Source of the DNA: Vibrio xiamenensis
Lineage (GTDB): Bacteria > Pseudomonadota > Gammaproteobacteria > Enterobacterales > Vibrionaceae
DNA length: 64,000 nucleotides
Direction: 5' to 3'
NCBI RefSeq assembly: GCF_900100015.1
Contig: NZ_FNDD01000003.1
Coordinates: forward strand, 62,001-126,000
Part shown: positions 38,262-46,566 of the stretch, one piece after another
Numbering within the stretch: the stretch's first letter is position 1
Layout: each line of letters starts with the position of its first letter
The notes under the pieces: generated by a model
What the model was told of the DNA's origin: nothing
The model's input: the letters and a program-made list of their open reading frames with translations, nothing else
The model's database searches: none
Translations under genes and position numbers: made by a program

Positions 38262-38347
38262 TCACTCTCAGAAAACTGTCATCGACGCGTGGCAATTCAC
38301 GCGTAAACAATCACCGCCGCCCAAGGCGGTGGTTTGGAACTGACAAT

Positions 38348-38374
38348 AAAAAAAGCTCCTTCGGGAGCTTTTTT
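38348..38374 (+). terminator. Rho-independent terminator after DAACS carrier
   Basis: AAAAAAAGCTCC-TTCG-GGAGCTTTTTT, long A/T-flanked stem with a stable tetraloop. Confidence 0.93.
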
Positions 38375-38514
38375 ATTGCCACCCGTGGTACAACTGAGAA
38401 CTTTACACAAAACAAATCCCAGCATTTCAATTAGATCCAACCTACCTCACACCCCAGTCGAATATTGCTTCTTACACTCATTGAGCACTGCGGCGAGTTA
38501 GGGAGGAAATCATC

Positions 38515-39957
38515 ATGCGTCGAGCAGCATTCTTTTGGCCATTTATTATTATGATTGTCTGCCTTCCCAGCGCGGTGGTGGCAAGCGAAAGCCATATTAT
38601 CGACCTTACCGACTCCTTTTCCGGTTACGCTTGCATCATCATTTTTCTCATCGCTTATCTTCTGGTCACCATGGAGGAGTATTTGCAACTGAGAAAATCC
38701 AAACCGGTATTGCTTGCCGCCGGACTTATCTGGGCAATCATTGGCTTTACTTACCAAGCTCAAGGTAGCACTCACGTTGCCGAACTGGCGCTTAAAGATA
38801 ATCTATTGGAATACGCCGAACTGCTGCTGTTTCTTTTGGTGGCGATGACTTACATCAGCGCCATGGAAGAGCGGCGCCTGTTTGATGCGCTGCAAGCGTG
38901 GATGATTGGCAAAGGCTTTGATTTTCGCACTCTGTTTTGGCTAACCGGTTCGCTGGCGTTTGTGATTTCGCCGATCGCCGATAACCTCACCACCGCCCTA
39001 CTAATGTGTGCAGTCGTCATGAAAGTCGCGGGCGACAATGCAAAGTTCATCAACCTCGCCTGCATCAATATCGTCATCGCTGCCAACGCAGGCGGCGCGT
39101 TTAGCCCATTTGGCGACATTACCACCCTGATGGTTTGGCAGGCAGGCCACGTGACCTTCTCCGGCTTTATGCCACTATTTCTGCCCTCAGTTGTCAATTA
39201 TCTAGCGCCGGCGCTTATCATGTCGATGTTTGTGCCCAGAGCCAAACCGCGAGTGGAGCATCAACAAGTGGAACTTAAACGCGGTGCAAAACGAATTGTT
39301 GGCCTATTCATGCTCACCATCGTTACGGCAGTTGCGTTTCACGCCTTGCTACACTTTCCACCGGTAATGGGCATGATGATGGGGTTAGCTTATTTGCAGT
39401 TCTTTGGCTTTTATTTACGCAAGACCCTCGATCGTTCGCTGGCACGCAAGAAAGCGCTCGCGATCGCCAATGGTGATGAGAACGCCTTGCGTAGGCTCGG
39501 CTCTGTGGTGCCATTTGATGTATTTCGCCGTATTTCCCATGCCGAATGGGACACCTTGCTGTTCTTCTATGGCGTGGTGATGAGCGTTGGCGGTTTAAGT
39601 TTGTTGGGCTATTTATCGGTGATTTCCCATCTGATGTATAACCAGTGGGATCCGATTTGGGCCAATATGATGGTTGGGGTGTTATCGGCGGTAGTCGATA
39701 ACATTCCGGTGATGTTCGCGGTGTTAACCATGGAGCCCAATATGGCGGTAGGAAACTGGCTGCTGGTGACGCTGACCGCCGGGATCGGCGGCAGCTTATT
39801 GTCGGTGGGGTCAGCTGCAGGCGTTGCGCTGATGGGGGCATCCAAAGGCAATTACACCTTTATCGGCCATTTGCGTTGGACGCCTGTGGTCGCGATAGGA
39901 TATTTCGTCGCGATTGGCGTGCACTTAATACTCAACGCACACCTGTTTGGTATGTAA
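38515..39957 (+). CDS. nhaD: Na+/H+ antiporter NhaD
   Basis: Sodium/proton antiporter of 480 residues for Na+ extrusion at alkaline pH, typical of Vibrio. A cleavable-like N-terminal signal (about 1-23) is followed by many membrane helices. ITN/NhaD motifs: SPIADNLTTALLM, NAGGAFSPFGDITTLMVW and SAVVDNIPVMFAVLTM, each with the conserved Asp/Asn in half-helices; SVGSAAGVALMG follows. GGAGG ribosome site. Monocistronic. Confidence 0.95.
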   Translation: MRRAAFFWPFIIMIVCLPSAVVASESHIIDLTDSFSGYACIIIFLIAYLLVTMEEYLQLRKSKPVLLAAGLIWAIIGFTYQAQGSTHVAELALKDNLLEYAELLLFLLVAMTYISAMEERRLFDALQAWMIGKGFDFRTLFWLTGSLAFVISPIADNLTTALLMCAVVMKVAGDNAKFINLACINIVIAANAGGAFSPFGDITTLMVWQAGHVTFSGFMPLFLPSVVNYLAPALIMSMFVPRAKPRVEHQQVELKRGAKRIVGLFMLTIVTAVAFHALLHFPPVMGMMMGLAYLQFFGFYLRKTLDRSLARKKALAIANGDENALRRLGSVVPFDVFRRISHAEWDTLLFFYGVVMSVGGLSLLGYLSVISHLMYNQWDPIWANMMVGVLSAVVDNIPVMFAVLTMEPNMAVGNWLLVTLTAGIGGSLLSVGSAAGVALMGASKGNYTFIGHLRWTPVVAIGYFVAIGVHLILNAHLFGM

Positions 39958-39975
39958 TTGAGGGTAAGTTAATGC

Positions 39976-40461
39976 TCACTTACTTTTACATTCAATGCCT
40001 TCAAGTTTCAGTAGTGCTGCTTTGCGCTCAACCCCGCCCGCATAGCCAGTTAAGCGACCGCTTTTACCAATCACGCGATGGCATGGAACGATAATAGAAA
40101 CCGGATTTTTGCCATTCGCAAGCCCGACAGCGCGTACCGCTTTCGGATTACCGATCGCATCGGCAAGTTGCTGGTAGCTCCACGTTTCACCAAACGGAAT
40201 GGTGGTTAACGCGCGCCAAACCTGAGTTTGAAATTCGGTACCTTTGGCGGCAATCGGCAGAGAAAATTCAGTGCGAATGCCTTGAAAGTATTCTTCTAAC
40301 TGCGACTTCGCCCGCATTAATAGCGGATGATCATTTGAGGCTTGCCCCAACGAGTCAGGCTGAGTGGTGTGGGTTTCAAACCAAGCACCTAAGATGCCGT
40401 CGTCGCTGGCTTGTAACGTCACTTTACCCAGTGGCGTATCAAATTGGTGGTAATAGTTCAT
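39976..40461 (-). CDS. ogt: Methylated-DNA-protein-cysteine methyltransferase
   Basis: Suicide repair enzyme of 161 residues that takes the alkyl group from O6-methylguanine. Active site PCHRV (Cys127 by this numbering), helix IPFGETWSYQQLA and the R-rich GNPKAVRAVGLANGKNP arginine-finger region are conserved. Start set at 40461 because it overlaps the upstream alkA stop as ATGA; a start 14 residues upstream lies inside that gene. The pair thus forms an alkylation-repair operon. Confidence 0.94.
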   Translation of the reverse strand: MNYYHQFDTPLGKVTLQASDDGILGAWFETHTTQPDSLGQASNDHPLLMRAKSQLEEYFQGIRTEFSLPIAAKGTEFQTQVWRALTTIPFGETWSYQQLADAIGNPKAVRAVGLANGKNPVSIIVPCHRVIGKSGRLTGYAGGVERKAALLKLEGIECKSK

Positions 40462-41831
40462 GAGCTGTGGCTCCAAAGGTGAAACGTGGCATAACTGCCC
40501 CAAGGCGACGCCGACTCAACGGTGACAGTAGGAAAGTTCACCAGCATCTTCTTTACGATCAAATCATTATTCAGCAGTCGGTTGGGCGCCGATAATCCGC
40601 GTAGTGCCGCATAATTTATCGTCCACGGACCAATGCCTTTTAGTTCAAGCCAAGCGTCTAGATCTTCGCGCTGCTCGGTTAAATAGAATTTGGCAAAGCG
40701 GTGCAAGGTGTCTTTGCGGCTTTGTGGCATACGTAAAAAGCTCAAATCGGCATTCGCGACTTGCTCTGGGCTTGGAAACTGGCGTAACCCTGACTCGCCT
40801 TGCGCTAGGTTTTCAACCAGAAAATTGAGTTGAGTAATGGCGCCTTTTACCGACACTTGCTGGCCAAGAATTGCACGCACGCCGGCTTCCCAAGCATTCC
40901 AAACCCCAGGAATACGCATTCCCGAATGTTTCACCAGCCCTGGCGCAATGTGATTCAAATGCCCTTCTACCGCCGCCAAGTCGGTGTTGAGATCAAACAT
41001 CACGCGCAGCTTTTCGACCAGATGTTTTAGCTGGCGAATGTCTGAAATCTCAAACTCAATGCTGAGTTTATCGCGCTGCACCCGTTTTGCTTCAAACCAA
41101 CCGACGGCGCCATTGAGCGTAAAATGACGGCGATAGCTGTCTGCGGTGACCCACTCAATGCCCTCAATAGCACGCAATGCATAAAAGTCGCACATTCGTT
41201 GCCAATCTAGCGGACCGTGGAAAGTTAACTCGAAACGGTTGGCAATCTCGGTGGTCATATTCTGCCTCACTCGGCTGGGGGTTAAATTCAGCACTTTACT
41301 AAACGCATCATTAAAGCGTCGTGTGCTATTGAAGCCGCTGGCAAACGCGATGTCGGTGATACTCATGGTACTGGAATGCAAAAGCTGCTTGGCGAACATC
41401 AGCTGATGATACTGTGCGTAACGTTTGGGTGACATCGACAGATAACGCTCAAATAGCTGGCGCAAATAACGATCGCTAATACCAAGCTTGCTGGCCAGCG
41501 TGGTTACGCACCCCTCTGCTAACTCGCCTTGTTCAATCAATTTGATCGCGCGCTGAAACGTGGTTTCGGTGCCTTTCCATGCCCAGGAGCCCGGAGCGCT
41601 ATCTGGGCGACAACGCAAGCACGGCCGATATCCGGCATGCAGCGCCTCAGCTTGATCAATAAAATATTCGACGTTTTGTTCTTTGGGCAAATTCGCCGGA
41701 CAAATCGGTCGACAAAAAATTCCGGTGGTTTTTACCGCAATATAGAACTGACCGTCAAAACGGCGATCACGAGCGAGACGAGCGTGATGGCAATCTTGCT
41801 CAGTCAACACGCTGTAGGAATTCAGGGCCAT
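40458..41831 (-). CDS. Ada-type regulatory domain fused to 3-methyladenine DNA glycosylase (AlkA)
   Basis: 457-residue adaptive-response protein: it can accept methyl groups from phosphotriesters and excise alkylated bases. N-terminal zinc Ada domain with Cys40, Cys44 (FCRPICPAN) and Cys71, Cys74 (CLRCRPD), matching Ada 38/42/69/72; AraC helix-turn-helix (about 85-180; ISDRYLRQLFERYLSMSPKRY, ITDIAFASGFNSTRRFNDAF); AlkA domain (about 190-457) with helix-hairpin-helix ELKGIGPWTINYAALRG and the catalytic Asp in LLNNDLIVKK. It can therefore sense, regulate and repair in one chain. Start at 41831 (MALNSYSV) matches family starts; a 21-residue extension is possible. ogt is coupled downstream. Confidence 0.92.
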   Translation of the reverse strand: MALNSYSVLTEQDCHHARLARDRRFDGQFYIAVKTTGIFCRPICPANLPKEQNVEYFIDQAEALHAGYRPCLRCRPDSAPGSWAWKGTETTFQRAIKLIEQGELAEGCVTTLASKLGISDRYLRQLFERYLSMSPKRYAQYHQLMFAKQLLHSSTMSITDIAFASGFNSTRRFNDAFSKVLNLTPSRVRQNMTTEIANRFELTFHGPLDWQRMCDFYALRAIEGIEWVTADSYRRHFTLNGAVGWFEAKRVQRDKLSIEFEISDIRQLKHLVEKLRVMFDLNTDLAAVEGHLNHIAPGLVKHSGMRIPGVWNAWEAGVRAILGQQVSVKGAITQLNFLVENLAQGESGLRQFPSPEQVANADLSFLRMPQSRKDTLHRFAKFYLTEQREDLDAWLELKGIGPWTINYAALRGLSAPNRLLNNDLIVKKMLVNFPTVTVESASPWGSYATFHLWSHSS

Positions 41832-41992
41832 AAATCGTATCCAACTAGGCTTTGTGCTTTCAGTGTAGCGACTCGAATCACAATGACTAGCCATTTTCGG
41901 AAGTGAAGGTCGACAAAATCACAAAAGAAATTTGGCGAACGTCATACTAATACACTAGATTTAGTTTCAGTATAAAAAGACAGGACGTTGGC

Positions 41993-42193
41993 ATGAAACT
42001 ACACGCTTGCACGATAGTGCTAAAAAACAATCACACCTTTACTCTCGATTCAGTTGAGCAATCCCTTGGTATTCTCGAAGAGTACAACCAGAATAATATC
42101 GAAACCGTCACTATTGACGCTTTGGATGGTCAGCAGCTTCATACCTACAAACTCTCGTTTGAAGAATCACTCGAAAGTTTAATGAATCTGTAG
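41993..42193 (+). CDS. Small hypothetical protein, 66 residues
   Basis: Acidic small protein (MKLHACTIVLKNNHTFTLDSV...) with alternating strands then a terminal helix (FEESLESLMNL). AGGACG precedes the ATG and a strong terminator follows, so it is a complete single-gene unit. I do not recognise the family; no membrane segment. Confidence 0.65.
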   Translation: MKLHACTIVLKNNHTFTLDSVEQSLGILEEYNQNNIETVTIDALDGQQLHTYKLSFEESLESLMNL

Positions 42194-42209
42194 CTTAGCA
42201 CCTCGTTTC

Positions 42210-42242
42210 AAACGCGCTGTTATTTCAAATGACAGCGCGTTT
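42210..42242 (+). terminator. Terminator after the 66-residue gene
   Basis: AAACGCGCTGT / ACAGCGCGTTT, perfect 11-bp stem with an 11-nt loop, 16 bp after the stop. Confidence 0.8.
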
Positions 42243-42404
42243 ATTGTCTGACTTTCCCTATCCCGCACAGCCTTTACTCCCTGAGCAACCATTCATCAGC
42301 TTCAAAAACTTCGAACAACTTGCTCAAAGACTTCGCATTCTGTTATTGCCAGCATTGCTATAGATTGTTGCGATACAAATTTACGTCTTTTTATGGGGGA
42401 CACC

Positions 42405-42986
42405 ATGTCAAACACTCTCGTTCTTAAATCTAGCATTCTGGGTGAGTACTCAAGCTCAAACCAACTTATCGATCAAGTTTTCCAAGCCAACGCAACCACC
42501 ACAATTCGTGATCTTGCCGTTGATACTCTACCAGTATTGGATATGAGCGTTGCGACCGCACTTCGCGGTAGCGCTGATGATTTGTCTCCTGAGCTGGCTG
42601 AAATCCTTGCTCTATCTGACAAGTTAGTTGCGGAGCTAAAAGCTGCAGACACTCTGGTTATCGGCGCACCAATGTACAACTTCATGATTCCTACTCAGCT
42701 TAAAAACTGGATCGATTTGATCGCTCGTGCAGGTGTCACTTTCTCTTACACTGAAACCGGTCCTGTTGGCCTAGTAGAAAACACCAAAGCCATCATCGTG
42801 ACTACCCGTGGCGGTATTCATAAAGATACTGACCGTGATTCTATTTATGGTTACCTAACTACCCTGCTTGGCTTTATCGGTATCACTGACGTTGAGTTTG
42901 TGTATGCAGAAGCGCTAAACATGGGTGATGAGCCAGCTCAACAAAGCCGTGCAACAGCACAGCAACAACTGGCTGCGCTAGTGTAA
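42405..42986 (+). CDS. azoR: FMN-dependent NADH-azoreductase / quinone reductase
   Basis: Flavodoxin-fold homodimeric reductase of 193 residues acting on azo dyes and quinones, a defence against electrophiles. Motifs match E. coli Azo[18 protein letters not shown] (FMN phosphate), [29 protein letters not shown], and [10 protein letters not shown] start at 42405 ([10 protein letters not shown]), which lines up with AzoR and has GGGGA 6 nt upstream; an ATG four codons earlier sits in that site. Confidence 0.95.
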   Translation: MSNTLVLKSSILGEYSSSNQLIDQVFQANATTTIRDLAVDTLPVLDMSVATALRGSADDLSPELAEILALSDKLVAELKAADTLVIGAPMYNFMIPTQLKNWIDLIARAGVTFSYTETGPVGLVENTKAIIVTTRGGIHKDTDRDSIYGYLTTLLGFIGITDVEFVYAEALNMGDEPAQQSRATAQQQLAALV

Positions 42987-43012
42987 TATTGCATTAAGCA
43001 ATGAACTGTTTG

Positions 43013-43040
43013 AAAAGAGCCGTTAACGGCTCTTTTTTTT
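43013..43040 (+). terminator. Rho-independent terminator after azoR
   Basis: AAAGAGCCG-TTAA-CGGCTCTTT with eight-T tail. Confidence 0.93.
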
Positions 43041-43327
43041 TGCCCTCAATTTAGTTCAATTTTTTTGTTTAAGTCCTTTAAAAATCAAACTTTGTTAGGT
43101 TGATATGTGTACGAACATTTTATCTAAATAAGTTTATTGTCTTTATTTCAGCCATTTAAATGCACAACTGGACAATAAATGTGCATAAAATCTTATTCAA
43201 TTAATTCGAACATCTATATCGAGAACATACTGTGTTCGTTCTGCCACTTCAGTCCTAAACTTATTATCAATCGCTGACGCAATACCAAGTAACCACGTCA
43301 GATATTCATTCTATTGAGGTAAGTACA
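43041..43327. other. AT-rich upstream region of the doxX gene
   Basis: 287 bp of AT-rich sequence. Contains the repeated octamers ACGAACAT (43111), TCGAACAT (43206) and GAGAACAT (43221), described below, and the GAGG ribosome site. Confidence 0.5.
43223..43237 (+). promoter_or_regulatory. GAACA-N5-TGTTC inverted repeat upstream of doxX
   Basis: Perfect 5-5-5 inverted repeat 91 bp before the start, with two further CGAACAT copies upstream. Suggests a dimeric regulator; its identity is unknown. Confidence 0.35.
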
Positions 43328-43762
43328 ATGAACGCACTAATTAAAAAAATCACTGCAACTAGCGCTGGATACGCACCTTTAGTGCTACGCATCCCAGTTG
43401 GTATCATTTTGATGGCTCACGGTTCTCAAAAATTGTTTGGCTGGTTTGGCGGCTACGGCTTACAAGGCACTGGTCAATGGATGGCGTCAATCGGTATCGA
43501 ACCAGGCGTGCTAATGGCAGGTCTTGCGGGTGGTGGTGAATTCTTCGGTGGTCTACTACTGTTGATCGGTCTGTTGACTCGTCCAGCAGGTATCGTGACT
43601 GGCTTTACAATGTTAGTGGCTATCTTCTCTGTGCATATTTCAAACGGCCTGTTCCTGACTAACAATGGCTACGAATACGCGCTTGCGCTTCTCGCTGCTT
43701 GTGTGTCTTTAGCTGTCTCTGGTGCAGGTAAAGTGTCAATTGATCAATCACTAAGCAAATAA
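43328..43762 (+). CDS. DoxX-family membrane protein
   Basis: 144 residues with four membrane helices. The family hallmark RIPVGIILMAHGSQKLFGWFGGYGLQGTGQWM (about 22-52) and GGGEFFGGLLLLIGLLTRPAG are present. DoxX proteins are thought to act in redox or quinone-related membrane processes, but the biochemical role is not settled. Neighbour azoR is also a quinone/electrophile enzyme. GAGG before ATG; a terminator follows. Confidence 0.9.
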   Translation: MNALIKKITATSAGYAPLVLRIPVGIILMAHGSQKLFGWFGGYGLQGTGQWMASIGIEPGVLMAGLAGGGEFFGGLLLLIGLLTRPAGIVTGFTMLVAIFSVHISNGLFLTNNGYEYALALLAACVSLAVSGAGKVSIDQSLSK

Positions 43763-43775
43763 TTGCCCCATATTG

Positions 43776-43807
43776 AAAAAGCCTCGGTATTCACCGAGGC
43801 TTTTTTT
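43776..43807 (+). terminator. Rho-independent terminator, doxX / hdfR
   Basis: GCCTCGGT-ATTC-ACCGAGGC flanked by A5 and T7; works for both convergent genes. Confidence 0.93.
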
Positions 43808-43866
43808 GTTGCGATTGACCCATTCTGAAATGTATCCACGTATTAAAGATGAATGACGACCATCGA

Positions 43867-44760
43867 TTATTCATCACCTGGTGATTGCGCCGACTTTTGT
43901 AGACTGTATGCGGTGATCGGATCAATATCTTTTACTAACTCTTCAACTTGTTTAATCGCCTCAACCGAAGTGCTGGCTTTGCGATAGCTTAAGTAAATCG
44001 GGCGATGCCACTCTTCAACGCCTGTAACCAAAAACAGCTTGCCACTGGTGATAAATGGTTCCACCAGCGAAATCGGCAAATAAGCGCTACCGCCCTTTTC
44101 CAAAATGAAATCCAGCGCAATACGTGCGGTCGAGGTGCGCAAATAAGGCGCAGGAACTTTGGGGTGACGCTCAGCGTATTCGGAAGAAAACTTCGTGCCC
44201 CAATCCACATACACATATTTATCTTCAAACACGGTTTGAGCATCGGTGAGCTGTGTTGAGACCAATACCAGCACAGTATCGGCCACTTTTTTACAATTCA
44301 GCTCATCAGCTTTGATTTGGTCAAAAGCAAACGCCATATCCAACGTGCGCTCTTGTAAGCAGCGTACGAGCGCTTCTCGCCCCATCACTTCTGCCATAAA
44401 GCCGTAGCCGCTGAAAGCGCCGGTAACGACGCTCAGACAGTTTTGCAGATAGGAATCCCACACATTAGGGGTTCCCCCCATAGTCAGCTGCAAGGCTTTG
44501 CCATTTTCCATCGATAATTCAAACTTAGCTTGCTGCAGTGTGGTCACCATCACATCGGCGTAATTAACCAATCGTTCACCGGAAGAGGTCAGTTTGATGT
44601 TGTTTCGGTCACGGATAAAGAGTTGAGTGTCAAAATAGCTTTCCAGCTGTTTGATTCGCGCACTGACGGCAGCTTGCGTAATGTAGAGATTTTCGGCTGC
44701 TCGACCAAAATGACGAACTTTTGCTAACTCTAAGAATGTTCTGAAGACTTTTACGTCCAT
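43867..44760 (-). CDS. hdfR: LysR-family regulator HdfR
   Basis: 297-residue regulator; in E. coli HdfR represses flhDC and activates gltBD. N-terminal winged helix DVKVFRTFLELAKVRHFGRAAENLYITQAAVSARIKQLE is split over residues 2-40 and is characteristic of HdfR; a LysR substrate domain follows. Divergent from maoP, the same arrangement as hdfR/yifE in E. coli, which supports the name. AAGGAAAC before ATG. Confidence 0.9.
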   Translation of the reverse strand: MDVKVFRTFLELAKVRHFGRAAENLYITQAAVSARIKQLESYFDTQLFIRDRNNIKLTSSGERLVNYADVMVTTLQQAKFELSMENGKALQLTMGGTPNVWDSYLQNCLSVVTGAFSGYGFMAEVMGREALVRCLQERTLDMAFAFDQIKADELNCKKVADTVLVLVSTQLTDAQTVFEDKYVYVDWGTKFSSEYAERHPKVPAPYLRTSTARIALDFILEKGGSAYLPISLVEPFITSGKLFLVTGVEEWHRPIYLSYRKASTSVEAIKQVEELVKDIDPITAYSLQKSAQSPGDE

Positions 44761-44845
44761 TCCACTGTTTCCTTGGCCACTGAATCGCCAGAATAATAAT
44801 CAGAAATTATCAAGACGATAAAAAAAATTTGTTTTTCTTTTGCTG

Positions 44846-44861
44846 AAATTACGCCTAATTT
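44846..44861. promoter_or_regulatory. AAATTA-N4-TAATTT inverted repeat between hdfR and maoP
   Basis: A 6-4-6 perfect repeat in the 139-bp divergent region fits a LysR T-N11-A-type box, so it may be an HdfR autoregulatory site. AT-rich background makes this weak. Confidence 0.3.
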
Positions 44862-44899
44862 TCGCAATGAATCATTAATACAGATATAGAGGCTGTGAC

Positions 44900-45256
44900 A
44901 TGTCTGACATCGAATTTCGTCCAGGCAAAAAACGATTTTACGACAATGTAAAATTCCCACGCGGATTTGCAAAGTCTGGAGATTTTACTCTTGGTGAAGA
45001 GGAAATCCTCGTCACCTACGGTGATACTATGCTTGCTCTTGAATCTGGTCAACTTGAACCAGACAATGCGGAGGAAAAGCATTTTATCAAAGTGGTTGAA
45101 AACCCAGGTAAAGCGAAAACCAAACTTGAGCGGACATGGTTGAAATATACTCAGCTAGCCCGTGGTCGCAAACGCTTCCATACCCTAAATGGACGCAGTA
45201 AGCCTGACGCGAATGAAGATTTTTCAGAAGACGAGAGCCTAGTCGAAGAAGACTAA
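44900..45256 (+). CDS. maoP: Macrodomain Ori organisation protein MaoP (YifE)
   Basis: 118-residue protein of the DUF413/YifE family. Shared pattern with E. coli MaoP: RFYDNVKFPRGFAKSGDFTLGEEEIL, EEKHFIKV, and TKLERTWLKYTQ...RKRFHTLNG. In E. coli MaoP acts with the maoS site next to its own gene to confine the Ori macrodomain. Acidic C-terminal tail. GAGG ribosome site. Confidence 0.93.
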   Translation: MSDIEFRPGKKRFYDNVKFPRGFAKSGDFTLGEEEILVTYGDTMLALESGQLEPDNAEEKHFIKVVENPGKAKTKLERTWLKYTQLARGRKRFHTLNGRSKPDANEDFSEDESLVEED

Positions 45257-45271
45257 ACGCAGCGGATACTT

Positions 45272-45298
45272 AAGAGCAGCTCTATTTGAGCTGCTCTT
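45272..45298 (+). terminator. Terminator after maoP
   Basis: AAGAGCAGCTC-TATTT-GAGCTGCTCTT, perfect 11-bp stem, 15 bp past the stop. Confidence 0.85.
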
Positions 45299-45351
45299 TG
45301 CCTTATCTTTCTCCCAAAGCCTAATGGCTAAAGTTGGCTAACAGGCTTTGT

Positions 45352-45612
45352 TTAGCTTTTCTCATCAGCCAGCAACAGCACTTTTTTTATAAACGCCTCT
45401 TTCAAACGCTCCTGCTCATATTCGAGATGGTAAGTGTTATGGAAACCCATTTTTAGCTCAACGCCATTACCTTTCATATACACGGTATATCCGTCGTAAT
45501 CGGAATAAGCTTCTACGCCTTGATAAATTTTTCCGAACTCGGTTTCAGTGCCATTTTTGATAATTTTTTCATAGGCAAGCAGGACTTTAGCGGGTTCAAG
45601 ATCGTTTTTCAT
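45352..45612 (-). CDS. Small conserved protein, probable DUF3081
   Basis: 86 residues: helix (LLAYEKIIKNGTE), then EGVEAYSDYDGYTVYMKGNGVELKMGFHNTYHLEY-type strands and a C-terminal helix. The DGYTVY...FHN pattern resembles DUF3081 proteins of gamma-proteobacteria as I recall them. AGGAG lies 7 nt before ATG. Function unknown. Confidence 0.7.
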   Translation of the reverse strand: MKNDLEPAKVLLAYEKIIKNGTETEFGKIYQGVEAYSDYDGYTVYMKGNGVELKMGFHNTYHLEYEQERLKEAFIKKVLLLADEKS

Positions 45613-46017
45613 CTCTGACTCCTAAGGTTGATAAACCTTTCAAGTAAATGTTATTCAGGCAAGCACCGCATCATTGCGGTTGCAATGAACTCGCTATGAC
45701 GGTATCCGCAGCGGTTGCACTGAATTCGAACCAACGACTGCAAACCATCGTTACAGGCCGTATAGCGTAAACGATGGTTAATGAACGACTTTTAAAGTAT
45801 TGATGATACAGACAGTTTAAGCCATAGCAGCGTTGCAAATGGAGCACGATTTTTCGCCCTTTTAACTGAGCTGTGATGGGCAATAAGATGGTCGAGGAAA
45901 AGAAGACACTAGCTTGCCAAGCAACTGACGCAAAACAGCCGACAACAAAAAAAGAAGCCAAAAGGCTTCTTTTTACTGATAAGAACGTTGATGAATGCAA
46001 TGTTTAGCTCGCGGTAA
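45613..46017. other. Intergenic region downstream of bactofilin gene
   Basis: 405 bp. Contains the bactofilin terminator on the right; the rest holds only a low-quality reverse frame rejected as a gene. Confidence 0.55.
45947..45974 (-). terminator. Terminator of the M23-bactofilin operon
   Basis: AAAAAAAGAAGCC-AAAA-GGCTTCTTTTT; T-rich when read leftward, 44 bp after the bactofilin stop. Confidence 0.9.
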
Positions 46018-46566
46018 TTAACCTTTTACCGCTTGCTTTTTGACCTCAGTCGGCGCGACTTTCGCACCCGCTGCCGGTTTTATTGCATCTTTCGCCGTCG
46101 TGGCTGTAGAAGAGACAGAAGATGGTGTGCTCGACGGTGCACTTGCCGTTGACGCCGCTGAACTGGTGGTGGATTTAATCTCTACCACGTGCTGTTCAAT
46201 CGGCTGCTCTTTAGGCTTTGCCGGATGCGTAACACCATTGAATTTACCACCTTGCTCAATGCTGAGATCATCGGTGTAAATCGTCCCGCTCACACGACCT
46301 TTGGCGAGAACTTCAATTTTATCTGCATGGCACGTGCCTTCAAAAATGCCGTTAATCACCACTTTTGATGCAAAAATGTCGCCTTTCACTTGACCGGATT
46401 CACTCACCACCAATGTCTTGCTGACGTGAATTTGTCCTTCGATAATTCCATCAATTTGAATATCGCTTTCGAGTTTTAGCTCCCCGGTGACAAAGCAACC
46501 TTTTGTGATGAGAGTTGTAGCTGATTGCTGACTCGTAACTCCACTTTGTCTACTAAAGATTCCCAT
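46018..46566 (-). CDS. Bactofilin (polymer-forming cytoskeletal protein)
   Basis: 182-residue beta-helical cytoskeletal protein that assembles filaments at the inner membrane and locates cell-wall enzymes. Central bactofilin domain (about 18-112) shows the repeating IxGxIxGxIxxxxxLVVxxxG pattern; the N terminus is short and the C terminus is a Ser/Ala/Thr/Pro-rich disordered tail. GAGG is 6 nt before the ATG, inside the upstream gene. Its first 91 bp overlap the end of the M23 peptidase gene in another frame, a strong sign of co-expression. Confidence 0.93.
   Translation of the reverse strand: MGIFSRQSGVTSQQSATTLITKGCFVTGELKLESDIQIDGIIEGQIHVSKTLVVSESGQVKGDIFASKVVINGIFEGTCHADKIEVLAKGRVSGTIYTDDLSIEQGGKFNGVTHPAKPKEQPIEQHVVEIKSTTSSAASTASAPSSTPSSVSSTATTAKDAIKPAAGAKVAPTEVKKQAVKG

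Noticed and set aside
45671-46000. Reverse frame of 109 residues beside the bactofilin gene
   Set aside because: It overlaps the operon terminator, is rich in Ser/Cys/Arg-type noncoding bias, and has no recognised features; no good ribosome site seen.
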